A DNA stretch of 38,785 nt from Paraburkholderia dilworthii (GCF_000472525.1 NZ_AWZT01000055.1:1-38785), one strand, 5' to 3'; positions 15,231 through 23,992 are shown, counted from the stretch's first letter. The notes: generated by a model from the sequence alone, not told the origin. Numbers and translations: made by a program.

Positions 15231-16507
15231 AAATGAGCGCAAACATCGCCCATTCTGAACTCGAAACCAAAGCCGAAGCGAACGGCTACAAGGACATCAC
15301 TCGCGCCGAGTGGCGTTCGCTTTCCCTTGCAGGACTAGGGTGGACATTCGAGAGCTACGACTCCTTCCTGCTCTCGCTGCTTCTTCCGACGCTGGCGCTT
15401 CAATTTGGTTTGACAAAGGCGCAACTCGGACTGTTCACGAGCATCACGGCTGCGGGTCAGATTATCGGCGGCATTCTGTTCGGTTACGTGTCGGACCGGC
15501 TCGGCCGCGTGCGGACCGCGATGCTTTGCATCGGCATCTACTCGCTATTCTCCGGTCTGCTGGCTTTTGCGCCGAATGAACATTGGTTCGCGACGATTCG
15601 CTTTTTCGGCGCTCTTGGGATGGGCGGCACGTGGACCGCAGGCGCCGCGCTCATCGCTGAGACGTGGCACGCGCGTCGTCGCGGTAAAGGCGGAGCGCTC
15701 ATGCAGATAGGTCTTCCAGTCGGCGCAATCCTTGCCATCACAGTTTCAGGCATCGTCAGCGGGGTCAACGACGGCTTGGGTGGAAATGGATGGCGCCTGC
15801 TGTTCCTCATTGGAGCCTTGCCTTTCTTCATCCTGTTTTTTGTCGCACGCAAAACGCCCGAGTCGCCCATCTGGCTTGAGCGCAAGCGAGCGCATGCACG
15901 CGAGTCAGCGCAGAAAGTGGTGAGCGACGAGACGCTCAACGCTCGCGGCCTTCTGACAGCCTTCACCTTCATTTTCTTCCTGCAATACCTCTACTGGGGT
16001 GTGTTCACGTGGACACCGACTTTCCTTGTGACGGTGAAGCACCTCGACTTCGTCCATAGCCTTAAGTTCGTCCTCGCCTTGCAGTTCGGCGCCATCACTG
16101 GCTTCCTATTGTTCTCAGCCCTGGTTGACCGGGTCGGACGTCGACCGATGTTTATGGCATACCTCCTGGTTGGAGCCGCAGCTGTGTTCGGCTACATCCT
16201 GTCGTCCAGTTCGCTTGTGCTGATGGTGGCCATTTTCTTCACCGGCTTCAGTGTCAATGGGATTTTTGCAGGTGCAGGGCCGTTCCTCGCGGAGATTATT
16301 GGCAACACCGCATCCAGAGGATTCTTCATGGGGCTCGCCTATAACGGCGGCCGGCTCGGCGGATTTATTGCACCGCTGGTCATCGGAGCCCTTGCTTCGA
16401 CTTCAGGCGGCTTTGTGCTTGGATTGTCCACTACCATCGTCGCGTTCATAGCTGCGGCAGTCGTAGTGTTCTTTGCTCCGGAAACTCGCGGCAAGGCGTT
16501 GTCATGA
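15227..16507 (+). CDS. MFS transporter, aromatic/organic acid:H+ symporter-like
   Basis: 426 residues, 12 membrane segments, after a hydrophilic N-terminus of about 35 residues. GWTFESYDSFLLSLLLPTL in helix 1 and GYVSDRLGRVRT between helices 2 and 3 resemble the AAHS/sialate type of MFS carriers, where the helix 1 Asp/Glu couples protons. The start overlaps the amidohydrolase stop by 4 bases (ATGA), and its own stop overlaps the next gene the same way. It probably imports an organic acid that the neighbouring hydrolase processes. Confidence 0.88.
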   Translation: MKMSANIAHSELETKAEANGYKDITRAEWRSLSLAGLGWTFESYDSFLLSLLLPTLALQFGLTKAQLGLFTSITAAGQIIGGILFGYVSDRLGRVRTAMLCIGIYSLFSGLLAFAPNEHWFATIRFFGALGMGGTWTAGAALIAETWHARRRGKGGALMQIGLPVGAILAITVSGIVSGVNDGLGGNGWRLLFLIGALPFFILFFVARKTPESPIWLERKRAHARESAQKVVSDETLNARGLLTAFTFIFFLQYLYWGVFTWTPTFLVTVKHLDFVHSLKFVLALQFGAITGFLLFSALVDRVGRRPMFMAYLLVGAAAVFGYILSSSSLVLMVAIFFTGFSVNGIFAGAGPFLAEIIGNTASRGFFMGLAYNGGRLGGFIAPLVIGALASTSGGFVLGLSTTIVAFIAAAVVVFFAPETRGKALS

Positions 16508-17733
16508 CGATAGCCGCACGACCACCGGGACTTGTGAACCGGCTCTTTCCAGCCCTCGCGGAGTCATCCCTACGGCGTTATCTGAGCGGGCAAGTGGCGT
16601 CGGTTCTGGGAAGCTGGACCCAAAACGTAACGCTTAACCTGCTCGTGTATCACCTGTCGGGCTCGGCGGCCATTCTCGCGTTGCTCAATTTCCTGCTGTA
16701 CGGACCGCAGCTGGTCGTGGCTCCGATTGCGGGTTCAAGAATCCGCTCGGAAAACGCCCGGCGAGTGACACTCTGCGTGCTGACCGCTTCACTCTTATTG
16801 ACCGGCAGTTTGATTACGTTGTCGGCGTTCGGTGTGCTGGGCGTGAAGTTGATTTTGCTTCATGCACTCGCCATCGGCATCTCCAGCGCAATAGAGGTGC
16901 CAGCGCGGCAGGTCCTGCTTTTGACAAGTTTGCAGGACGTGAGTCTGACGTCTAACGCCGTGGCGATGAACACCATGGTCTACAACGTTGGCCGGATGGT
17001 TGGGCCAACGATTGCCGGATTTGTTTATCCGACGCTCGGGCCGAGAGCATCGTTCGCCATATACGTGGTCGCGCTCGCCTTCATGGCTACCTGTGTCCGT
17101 TCAATTCGGCTGTCAACGAACGCGAGGCCGTCGCGCGCCGATAGCAGCCTGCGCGACGCGGTGGAGTACGTCATGTCTGATGCATTTTCAGCGCGCTACC
17201 TGCCGATTCTTGCCTGCATCGGACTGTTCGCCGCGAGCTATCAAACGTTGGTGCCACTGCTTGCAGACAAAGCGTTTCACGACGCGGCGCGGTTCACTGG
17301 TGTGTTCTTCGCCTGTGCAGGCGCCGGCTCCCTGAGTTCAGCTGTGTTGCTTTCATCCGCATTAGGTCCCCGGGCATCGGCCCGATTTATTACCTGGGCT
17401 CCGTGGACCGCGGCTGCCGCGCTGACGGTCCTCGCCACCACAGACGCTGCGGTGGCCTCCATGCCGGCCTTCTTCGCATTGGGATTCAGCCTCACATTCG
17501 CGGCCACATCAACTAACGCGACCATCCAGCGTCAGTGCCCGGAACACGTGCGCGGTGGACTGGTTGGCATGTATGGCATGGCTTACAACGGGACGATGCC
17601 TTTCGGCTATCTGCTTGTCGGCACTGTTTCGGAGGCGATTGGTGTGCGTCACACATTTGCAGCGATGGCGCTGGTGTTAGCGATGGGCGTAATCGCCATC
17701 ATCGTGTGGCAACGATTCAAGGTACAGCGCTGA
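16504..17733 (+). CDS. MFS transporter, MFS_3/EntS-like (probable exporter)
   Basis: 409 residues, about 11-12 membrane segments. The N-terminus RRYLSGQVASVLGSWTQNVT with LLVYHLSGSAAILALLNFLL matches the MFS_3 group (EntS-like), whose known members export siderophores or drugs. VPARQVLL and NVGRMVGPTIAGF are also typical. Coupled to the previous gene by an ATGA overlap, so made with the importer. An exporter inside a catabolic operon may relieve accumulation of a toxic intermediate, but import has not been ruled out. Confidence 0.82.
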   Translation: MTIAARPPGLVNRLFPALAESSLRRYLSGQVASVLGSWTQNVTLNLLVYHLSGSAAILALLNFLLYGPQLVVAPIAGSRIRSENARRVTLCVLTASLLLTGSLITLSAFGVLGVKLILLHALAIGISSAIEVPARQVLLLTSLQDVSLTSNAVAMNTMVYNVGRMVGPTIAGFVYPTLGPRASFAIYVVALAFMATCVRSIRLSTNARPSRADSSLRDAVEYVMSDAFSARYLPILACIGLFAASYQTLVPLLADKAFHDAARFTGVFFACAGAGSLSSAVLLSSALGPRASARFITWAPWTAAAALTVLATTDAAVASMPAFFALGFSLTFAATSTNATIQRQCPEHVRGGLVGMYGMAYNGTMPFGYLLVGTVSEAIGVRHTFAAMALVLAMGVIAIIVWQRFKVQR

Positions 17734-17759
17734 GGCGTAAACTAGATTGGGAGACAGAA

Positions 17760-19085
17760 ATGCAAGCTACCGGTGTTATGCCAAAGTCCGAAATTGAGCG
17801 CCGTACCGTGCGGAAAGTTGTATGGCGGCTCATTCCCCTGTTGATGGTGTGTTACCTGCTGGCATACATCGACCGCGGGAACGTCGGAATGGCGTCGCTT
17901 CAGATGAATCACGACTTGGGCATGTCGGCAAAAGTGTTCGGCTTCGGAAGCAGCCTGTTTTTCATCTCTTACTTCTTTTGCGAGGTTCCAAGTAATCTTG
18001 CACTGCAAAGGTACGGTGCAAGATTGTGGATTGCCCGCATCATGATTACCTGGGGCATCATCTCGGCGGCAACGGCGCTCGTGACCAATGCCACGACGTT
18101 CTATATGCTGCGATTCCTTCTCGGTGCAGCAGAAGCCGGATTCTTTCCGGGCGTCCTGTTGTATCTCTCGTACTGGATTCCGGCCTCGTATCGCGCGCGA
18201 ATCGTGGCTGTGTTCATGGTCGCGATTCCGCTCGGTAACTTCATCGGCTCTCCCGTCTCGGCGCTGCTTTTGCAGATGGATGGGCTGGGTGGCATTCGCG
18301 GATGGCACTGGCTCTTCATACTGGAAGGCCTACCCACGGTGTTGCTTGGTTTTGCCTGTCTCTTCTTCCTGACGAACAAACCAGAGCAAGCTAGTTGGCT
18401 GAAAGATGATGAGCGTGCCTGGCTTACTAACGAAATTGCGACAGAAACCAGGGCGCCAAAGAAGATTCTGGATATGCCACTGACGAAGCTGTTCCGCAAT
18501 CGCTACGTCCTCTGTCTGGCACTTGTGGATACGTGTGCGTCGGCTGCGGGCAGCACACTGGCCATATGGCAACCTCAACTGCTCAAGTCGTATGGACTGA
18601 CGGTTATGCAGACGGGGCTCGTCAATGCTGTTCCATACGCTTTGGCCTGTGTCTTCATGGTTTACTGGGGGCGTCGTTCGGACCGTGTACAGGAGCGCCG
18701 TTGGCACACTGTCGTACCCATGCTGCTGATTGGCCTGGGTCTCTTTGGAACCTCATTGAGTGGCTCGCTTTTGTCGACGATGTTTCTGCTCTGTGCAGTG
18801 CTGGTGGGTGCCTATTCCTTCAAGGGACCTTTCTGGGCACTCGCGACAGACATGTTGTCAGGCAGCGCAGCGGCGGCGGGTCTCGCGACGATTAACGCAA
18901 TTGCCAACCTGCTTGGCGGCGGTCTCATGGTGAACGTCTATGCGTGGGTCAAGGATGCGACAGGCAGCTACGCGCTGGCGCTCATGCCGCTCGCCGTTCT
19001 GACACTTGTAAGCGTTGCGACGCTTCTTCTTTTGATGCGCAACGGTCGCAACCAGCATATTGCTGGCAATACCAAGGCCATCTAG
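17760..19085 (+). CDS. MFS transporter, ACS family (second copy)
   Basis: 441 residues. The ATG at 17760 was chosen because AGATTGGGAGAC just upstream gives a ribosome site and the family N-terminus starts here. AYIDRGNVGMASLQMNHDLG, then CEVPSNLALQRYGAR and WIARIMITWG, align residue for residue with the transporter encoded at 11592. 12 membrane segments. An organic anion importer. It lies 26 bases after the EntS-like gene and one base before the following hydrolase gene. Confidence 0.9.
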   Translation: MQATGVMPKSEIERRTVRKVVWRLIPLLMVCYLLAYIDRGNVGMASLQMNHDLGMSAKVFGFGSSLFFISYFFCEVPSNLALQRYGARLWIARIMITWGIISAATALVTNATTFYMLRFLLGAAEAGFFPGVLLYLSYWIPASYRARIVAVFMVAIPLGNFIGSPVSALLLQMDGLGGIRGWHWLFILEGLPTVLLGFACLFFLTNKPEQASWLKDDERAWLTNEIATETRAPKKILDMPLTKLFRNRYVLCLALVDTCASAAGSTLAIWQPQLLKSYGLTVMQTGLVNAVPYALACVFMVYWGRRSDRVQERRWHTVVPMLLIGLGLFGTSLSGSLLSTMFLLCAVLVGAYSFKGPFWALATDMLSGSAAAAGLATINAIANLLGGGLMVNVYAWVKDATGSYALALMPLAVLTLVSVATLLLLMRNGRNQHIAGNTKAI

Positions 19086-19086
19086 C

Positions 19087-20019
19087 ATGCATAGCCCGTC
19101 AAGACGTGAGTTCCTGCAGTTCACGGGCGCGCTGGTGTCGGCCTGTGTGTTGCCTCAGACTGTGTTCGCCGGGGAGTCGTGGCCAATTGGTTCGGAGCCT
19201 CCCGCTTTCCAGCTACCAGCTGGCGCTGTCGATTGTCACATGCATATCTATGACGACCAGTTTCCGCCTGCGCCGGGCACGATTCTGCGGCCGCCAAATG
19301 CAACGGTCGCGCAGTATCGCGCGTTGCAGCAGCGCCTTGGCGTCAGGAGGAACGTCGTGGTTACTCCGTCAACCTACGGAACGGACAATCGTGTGACGCT
19401 TGACGCGCTTAAACGCTTCGGCGCAAATGCGCGAGGCGTGGCCGTCGTCGACAATACCGTTACCGACCAGGAATTGCAGCGTCTTCACAGCGGTGGAATT
19501 CGCGCGATTCGATTCAATCTGAGCTATCCCGGGGCCGCGACCGTCGATATGATTCAACCGCTTGCTGCGCGTATTGCTCCTCTTGGTTGGCATATCGAGC
19601 TTGTCATTCAGGGTGCGCGGCTTCCGGAGATAGAGCGAATTTTGTCGGCTTTACCGTGCCCCCTCGTGATTGACCATATCGCCCACGTTCCGCAGCCTGA
19701 TGGCCTGTCGTCGGACGCCTTCCGAACCGCACGGCGGTTGGTCGATAAGGGCAATACCTGGATTACCTTGTCGGGTCCCTATGTTGACACCAGGTCAAAT
19801 GCCCCCGCATACGCCGACGTCGCATCTGTCGCGAAGGCATTTGTCGATATGGCGCCAGAGCGCACGCTGTGGGGAACTGACTGGCCGCACCCGTCCGAGA
19901 AGGGAAGCAAACCGGATGATGCCCGCCTTCTCGACGTCATAGCAGGATGGATTGGACGCGCGGACTGGCAGCAGATGATTTTTGTGTCGAATCCAACCAG
20001 GCTTTATGGGTTCACCTGA
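19087..20019 (+). CDS. Tat-exported amidohydrolase, 2-pyrone-4,6-dicarboxylate hydrolase-like
   Basis: 310 residues from the ATG one base after the previous stop. The N-terminus SRREFLQFTGALVSACVLPQ is a twin-arginine signal (S-R-R-E-F-L) with a hydrophobic stretch and a likely cut after TVFAG. The mature part carries the metal-site motif VDCHMHIYDD, VIDHIAHVP, LSGPYV and GTDWPHP, typical of LigI-type hydrolases in the amidohydrolase superfamily. Tat export implies folding, probably with metal bound, before reaching the periplasm. Known LigI is cytosolic, so the location is unusual. Last gene of the operon. Confidence 0.85.
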   Translation: MHSPSRREFLQFTGALVSACVLPQTVFAGESWPIGSEPPAFQLPAGAVDCHMHIYDDQFPPAPGTILRPPNATVAQYRALQQRLGVRRNVVVTPSTYGTDNRVTLDALKRFGANARGVAVVDNTVTDQELQRLHSGGIRAIRFNLSYPGAATVDMIQPLAARIAPLGWHIELVIQGARLPEIERILSALPCPLVIDHIAHVPQPDGLSSDAFRTARRLVDKGNTWITLSGPYVDTRSNAPAYADVASVAKAFVDMAPERTLWGTDWPHPSEKGSKPDDARLLDVIAGWIGRADWQQMIFVSNPTRLYGFT

Positions 20020-20175
20020 TTCTTGCGTTCGTGACACCGACAGGTGCGCCGAGCTGCGCGAGCAGTTGCTTTGCCTGTCAGGCGGTGGTTTGCGAATCAG
20101 CTACGCTTGAGTGCCGTTCGGACTTGTTTTAGCGCGATTGTTACGGTGGCTATATGGTGCTAAGCGTGTCGTTAG

Positions 20176-20562
20176 CTAACCGAAACCGATGCTGTTGGTG
20201 CGGAGCAGGCTTATCGGAAGGTATTGGAGCTCGCGCCGTCGCCGCATTACCACGCCTATACCAATCTGGGCGTACTGCTTTGCGAAGCTGAGACGCGCTG
20301 CGACGAGGCGTTGTCCATTTTCGACGGGGCTTTACAGCACTTCCCCGATGACGCGCTACTGCACTTCAACCGGGCAGTCGTTCTCGAAGAACTGAAACGC
20401 TACGACGCTGCGCAAGCGGCCTATCAGCGAAGCATAGAACTTGACCCAACGCATGCCGATGCTCATTTCAACCTCGCGAGACTGAGCGAGATTCCCGGCG
20501 ACAAGCAAGGCCTGGTCCGGAACCTCAGCGCTATCGCCGGCTGGTTGGCTGAGCGGGTCTGA
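20176..20562 (+). pseudogene. TPR-repeat protein remnant, N-terminus missing
   Basis: The frame opens right after TAG 20173-20175 and encodes tetratricopeptide repeats: AYTNLGVLLCEAETRCDEAL, LLHFNRAVVLEELKRYDAAQ and DAHFNLARLSE. No ATG or GTG start is present; TTG at 20224 would begin inside a repeat. From family knowledge, Burkholderiales commonly encode a longer MerR-HTH plus TPR protein with very similar repeats, so this looks like its C-terminal half after loss of the DNA-binding part. It lies just after the catabolic operon and has no link to it. Confidence 0.55.
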
Positions 20563-20572
20563 GCGCCAGTCG

Positions 20573-20728
20573 TTATCGGTGGCGGTCAATCCAGGCGCGG
20601 GTCCATGCCAGTCCAGTCTTCTCCAGTTCCTGCGCGGCCTCAAATGCCGTTTTTAAAGCCGCGTCAATCGCCTTCTCCTACTCGAAATCACTCGGCCATT
20701 GCCCGACGAACCGGGGATTGCCCGAACC
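20573..20728 (-). pseudogene. Small conserved protein remnant with in-frame stop
   Basis: On the minus strand the frame reads GNPRFVGQWPSDFE, then TAG (20678-20680), then EKAIDAALKTAFEAAQELEK and GLAWTRAWIDRHR before TAA at 20573-20575. The same order (GNPPLVGQ-stop-PIDFGQELETIDAAMKTA) occurs at 38.7 kb. There the TAG matches a Trp codon here, and this TAG matches a Gln codon there. So both copies carry separate nonsense changes. The family function is unknown to me. Confidence 0.5.
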
Positions 20729-21529
20729 TATTCGAGCAGACGTTCCAGTGCCATCAAGAAAGATGCAATTCGGTCGATATTTAGCTTGTTGAAGTTATTG
20801 ACAAAGACAGGACGTGGAGGACAACGATTATTTGGCGGCCTTGCATTCTGCGTGACGGTCGGTGCCATTCGGAAAGCGCAAGGGAAGATGATGCCGGAGG
20901 ACCTTCCTGTTGGCTCCAAGGAGAGCATGCGGGCTGAGGCCGACCTCATACAGGACACGCTTCGCATGCTCGGCGTAGTCTCGGACGCGATGAAGGGCTT
21001 ACAGGACGGGGCAGGAGAGTAGTTGCCGCACTCGATGCATCAGGCTGTTCCGGAAAGCCTTTTGAGATGCATCCGCTAAGTCGCTCCTGAGCGACCCGCT
21101 GGCATCTAACAATCCACCCGCAAAGAGAGACGCACTCATCTAAAGTGGCCGCCCTTGGTTCTCGAGAACATCGCAGGCGGGTTCCGAGTGCGATTTTTTC
21201 AGGGGTCATTCGACAATGACAACTGCGCGGCAAAAGTTGTCTCACCCGCAAAGGCAGCAGTGACCAGATGACGATGCAAGCACGTCGATGCGGGGATCCG
21301 ACTGCGCCTCCCGCTGTTGCGGCGCCCACGGCAACGATACAGCACGGGACTGGTGGTCGACGTTAGGCTCATCGCAGTTGACGCCACGGACGCCGCCGTC
21401 GTCGTGGCCGCTTTCGCTAGCTATCTCAGTAGCGTGCAGCCTGCGATTGACGCCAGGGTACGTTTAATAGGATGCGCGACGCGCTAGGAGCGCGTTGCAT
21501 CTCAGGCAGCGCCAAAGTGAAGTTGCGAC
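20729..21529. other. Gene-poor stretch, probable decayed DNA
   Basis: No confident gene. A short plus-strand frame (ATG 20888 to TAG 21022, 44 codons, acidic, MMPEDLPVGSKESMRAEADL) could be a small protein. An open frame ending at TAG near 21485 (VRLIAVDATDAAVVVAAF) has coding-like composition but no start. Neither is recognised. Confidence 0.4.
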
Positions 21530-21742
21530 ATGAAAGTGGACGAGGTGGCGCAATACCTGTTCGTGAGTCGGGCACATGTGCTGCGACTCGTCCGACGCGG
21601 CGATTTGCTTGGAACCGTCGGCGGTGACGGCGAGCTCGTTGTCGATGAAAAGACCGCCTGCCTCTATCGAGCGATGCAGGAGGCTGCAGCGAACGAATTC
21701 TTTCGCGCGCAGAGGGAGGAAGATGACCCGCCGGGCTTGTAA
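21530..21742 (+). CDS. Excisionase-like HTH protein (intact copy)
   Basis: 70 residues: MKVDEVAQYLFVSRAHVLRL starts the recognition HTH at residue 1, a short wing GDGELVVDE follows near residues 32-40, and the C-terminus is a helix ending REEDDPPGL. It aligns end to end and without gaps with the interrupted gene at 1138-1350, so it is a dispersed paralogue. A MerR/excisionase-type fold suggests a small repressor or recombination directionality factor. No recombinase or toxin gene is next to it. Its nearest neighbour is the convergent flavoprotein gene. Confidence 0.65.
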   Translation: MKVDEVAQYLFVSRAHVLRLVRRGDLLGTVGGDGELVVDEKTACLYRAMQEAAANEFFRAQREEDDPPGL

Positions 21743-21765
21743 AGCGAAGCAGGTGTCTCAATGCG

Positions 21766-22674
21766 TCACAGTCCGGAAATGAGCGAGCGGTGTGCGGCAA
21801 CGCCAGCGGTAACACCAGCCGCCGAAGCGAACGTCGCGTTCGTCCATGCGGTCGCTGCATCGCCTGCGGCAAACACTCCACGAACGCTGGTCTGTTTGAA
21901 CTCATTCGCACGGATGGTTGGGCCCGTTGGCCCTTCGTCGAACTCGCATCCCAGCTGCTCTGCGACAGTGCTGGCCATGTGTGTGCGTGGCGAGACGAAC
22001 ACCGCGTCAATGGCGACAACGCGACCATCGGAAAGACGCAGTCCTGTCGTATCTGGCGCATTGCCGAGCATCTCCACGACGGGCGTGCGTTCAATCCGCA
22101 CTTTGCGCGCTTCGAGGAGCAGCGCTTCTTCTCGCGTCGCTTCGACGATGCCTTGCGTGAACCACGTCGTTGGACCCCAGTCTGGTATCAGCAGCGCTTG
22201 ATGGATTGACAGCGCGTTCGTCGCGAGCACGCCTAGCTTTTTATCCGCGACTTCATATCCGTGGCAGTACGGGCAATGAAGCACGCTGGCACCCCAGCGC
22301 TCGTCAAGACCCGGTAACGACGGCAACTCATCTCGCACACCCGTTGCAAGCACTATCCTATCCGCGTCAAACATGCGCCGGTCGGTTAGGGTAATAACAA
22401 AACGACCGTCGAGCTGCCTCGCGGTCTCTGCTTCAGCAGTCACGATATCGACGGTCGGATACTGCGCTAGCTGCGCCGTCGCTTCGCCGATAATTTCCGC
22501 CGGACTTTTGCCATCCTGCCCGAAGAAGCCGTGCGAGTGAGCGGCAAACCGGTTGCGAGGTTTTCTTCCGTCGACGACGAGTACCCGCCGTCTCGCCCGT
22601 GCGAGTTGCATGGCGGCAGACAAGCCGGCGAAGCTGCCGCCGACCACGATTACATCGAATTGCGAACGCATCAT
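21766..22674 (-). CDS. Thioredoxin-reductase-like NAD(P)/FAD-dependent oxidoreductase
   Basis: 302 residues. FAD-binding VVGGSFAGLSAA is at about residues 10-21, ATGVRDELP near 110-118, redox CPYC at 134-137 followed by HGYE, and the C-terminal FAD motif GVFAAGDAA. This is the low-molecular-weight thioredoxin reductase layout; the short NADPH segment after CPYC lacks an obvious GxGxxA. It shuttles electrons from NAD(P)H through FAD to a disulfide or other acceptor. Divergent from an Rrf2-family regulator across a shared palindrome, a pairing seen in many proteobacteria, so it is probably under that regulator's control. Confidence 0.87.
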   Translation of the reverse strand: MMRSQFDVIVVGGSFAGLSAAMQLARARRRVLVVDGRKPRNRFAAHSHGFFGQDGKSPAEIIGEATAQLAQYPTVDIVTAEAETARQLDGRFVITLTDRRMFDADRIVLATGVRDELPSLPGLDERWGASVLHCPYCHGYEVADKKLGVLATNALSIHQALLIPDWGPTTWFTQGIVEATREEALLLEARKVRIERTPVVEMLGNAPDTTGLRLSDGRVVAIDAVFVSPRTHMASTVAEQLGCEFDEGPTGPTIRANEFKQTSVRGVFAAGDAATAWTNATFASAAGVTAGVAAHRSLISGL

Positions 22675-22751
22675 ATTCCTCCCGTCCTAAAAGCGCTTGT
22701 GGCGTTTAATGTACGCACCACAGCCCGGCCTTACCGACACAAGCAACACAT

Positions 22752-22793
22752 GAAGTTGCATGATAGCTGTATGTTATGCTCTTATGCAACTTC
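22752..22793. promoter_or_regulatory. Long perfect inverted repeat between flavoprotein and Rrf2 genes
   Basis: GAAGTTGCAT (22752-22761) and ATGCAACTTC (22784-22793) are exact inverse copies with a 22-base spacer. The arms resemble Rrf2/NsrR-type half-sites (AAGnTGCAT). They lie 77 bases before the flavoprotein start and 28 before the Rrf2 start, so one site could control both. Confidence 0.65.
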
Positions 22794-22821
22794 GAATGTT
22801 CCATGAGATGGTCGACCTGAA

Positions 22822-23265
22822 ATGAGAACCGATAGCCGGATGTCCCGAACCCTCCACGCTCTGATTCACATGGAACGCGCCGATGGGCCGCTAACGTCCG
22901 AGGCGCTGGCCGAGATGCTGGCCACGAACCCGGTTGTTGTGCGGCGTATGTTTGGCGGCTTGCGCGATGCTGGATATGTGCAGTCGGAGAAAGGACACGG
23001 TGGCGGCTGGCTCCTAGTCCGACCGCTCGAGCAAATTACGCTACTGGACGTTTATCGGGCAGTGGGTGAGCCGCCGTTGTTTTCCAGCCTCGTGTCAGAG
23101 GATCATCCCGACTGTCTGGTTGAGCGCGCTGTAAACGCGCATCTATCGGCAACGCTGCGAGAGGCCCAAAGCGCGCTGTTGGCCGAATTCGAGAAGGTCA
23201 CCCTTGCAATGCTATCGTCCAAGTTCAAGCGGGCAACGCGAAGCCGAGGAAGCCCTCAACCGTGA
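22822..23265 (+). CDS. Rrf2-family transcriptional regulator
   Basis: 147 residues. A winged HTH covers about residues 8-75, with LTSEALAEMLATNPVVVRRM as recognition region and KGHGGGWLL as the wing, both Rrf2 hallmarks. The effector region has only one Cys (HPDCLVE), so the three-Cys Fe-S cluster site of IscR/NsrR is absent and the signal must be something else, perhaps a single-thiol switch. The TGA at its end overlaps no clear gene. Divergent from the flavoprotein gene. Confidence 0.88.
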   Translation: MRTDSRMSRTLHALIHMERADGPLTSEALAEMLATNPVVVRRMFGGLRDAGYVQSEKGHGGGWLLVRPLEQITLLDVYRAVGEPPLFSSLVSEDHPDCLVERAVNAHLSATLREAQSALLAEFEKVTLAMLSSKFKRATRSRGSPQP

Positions 23266-23992
23266 TGACGGGAGGCACTACCGAGGTCGATGCGGTCACT
23301 GCGCTTAGCGCTCTCGGCCGCGAATCCGGATACCAGCAAGGGCGTCGCACAGTAGTTGGGGCGACGTTGTCGGACTCTGCTTGTCAGGAGGGGCTGGTGG
23401 GGGCACACGCCGCCCTAGGGAGAGCGCTCAACCAGCCCGGGTGCAAGCCACCGAAAGTGTGTGCCTGCTACGGCCACCAGCAGACGTTCAACAGCTACCT
23501 CTAATTTCGCTGTTTATGTCGACGATTTTCAGCGCCTGCTCCTGGGCAACCCTCGTCAGGCGGTCCACAACGTCGCTCGTGTCTGCGATACGTCGCTGAT
23601 AGTCGAAGTATGCATATCCCACGACGCAGCCAGGAGGATAACGCTCTCGCTTCGAGAATGCCTTCCCGTTGCAAGATAGCGTGTCCCCATACGCTGTAGA
23701 AGCCCGCACCAATCTATCGGTATCGCGGCGCCGTGTCTTATCGTTGTCGCGCGGATGCTCCACGGGGGCTGTCGGCTGAACGCGAAATGGGCGGCGCTAC
23801 CCCGTTCCTTGCCGAGCATGACCGCCCAGCCCGGTGTCTGTTCCGCCGAACCGCTTTCTTCGACGCCAACCCTAAATTCAAGATTGTCCCCGGCAGAAGC
23901 CTAGAACATGCACATCGGGCGAGAAGCGGTACAGTAATTGCTGCTTTCTTCAGGAGAAATTTTCCATGTGAGCGCCAGTAAGGGAAAACGCC
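23266..23992. other. Gene-poor stretch upstream of the hybrid kinase
   Basis: Only one plausible small gene is seen here (minus strand, annotated separately). A plus-strand frame of 80 codons starting at 23262 overlaps the Rrf2 stop but has no recognisable pattern. AGGAG near 23951 is too far from the kinase start at 23993 to be its ribosome site. Confidence 0.4.
23488..23763 (-). CDS. Hypothetical small protein, 91 aa
   Basis: GTG start. The middle and C-terminal parts (residues 23-91) look protein-like: STAYGDTLSCNGKAF, GCVVGYAYFDYQRR, then an amphipathic helix VVDRLTRVAQEQALKIVDI and a terminal Cys. The first 20 residues are charged and may not be translated. No family recognised. The opposite strand lacks a competing gene, which helps its case. 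Confidence 0.33.
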   Translation of the reverse strand: MEHPRDNDKTRRRDTDRLVRASTAYGDTLSCNGKAFSKRERYPPGCVVGYAYFDYQRRIADTSDVVDRLTRVAQEQALKIVDINSEIRGSC

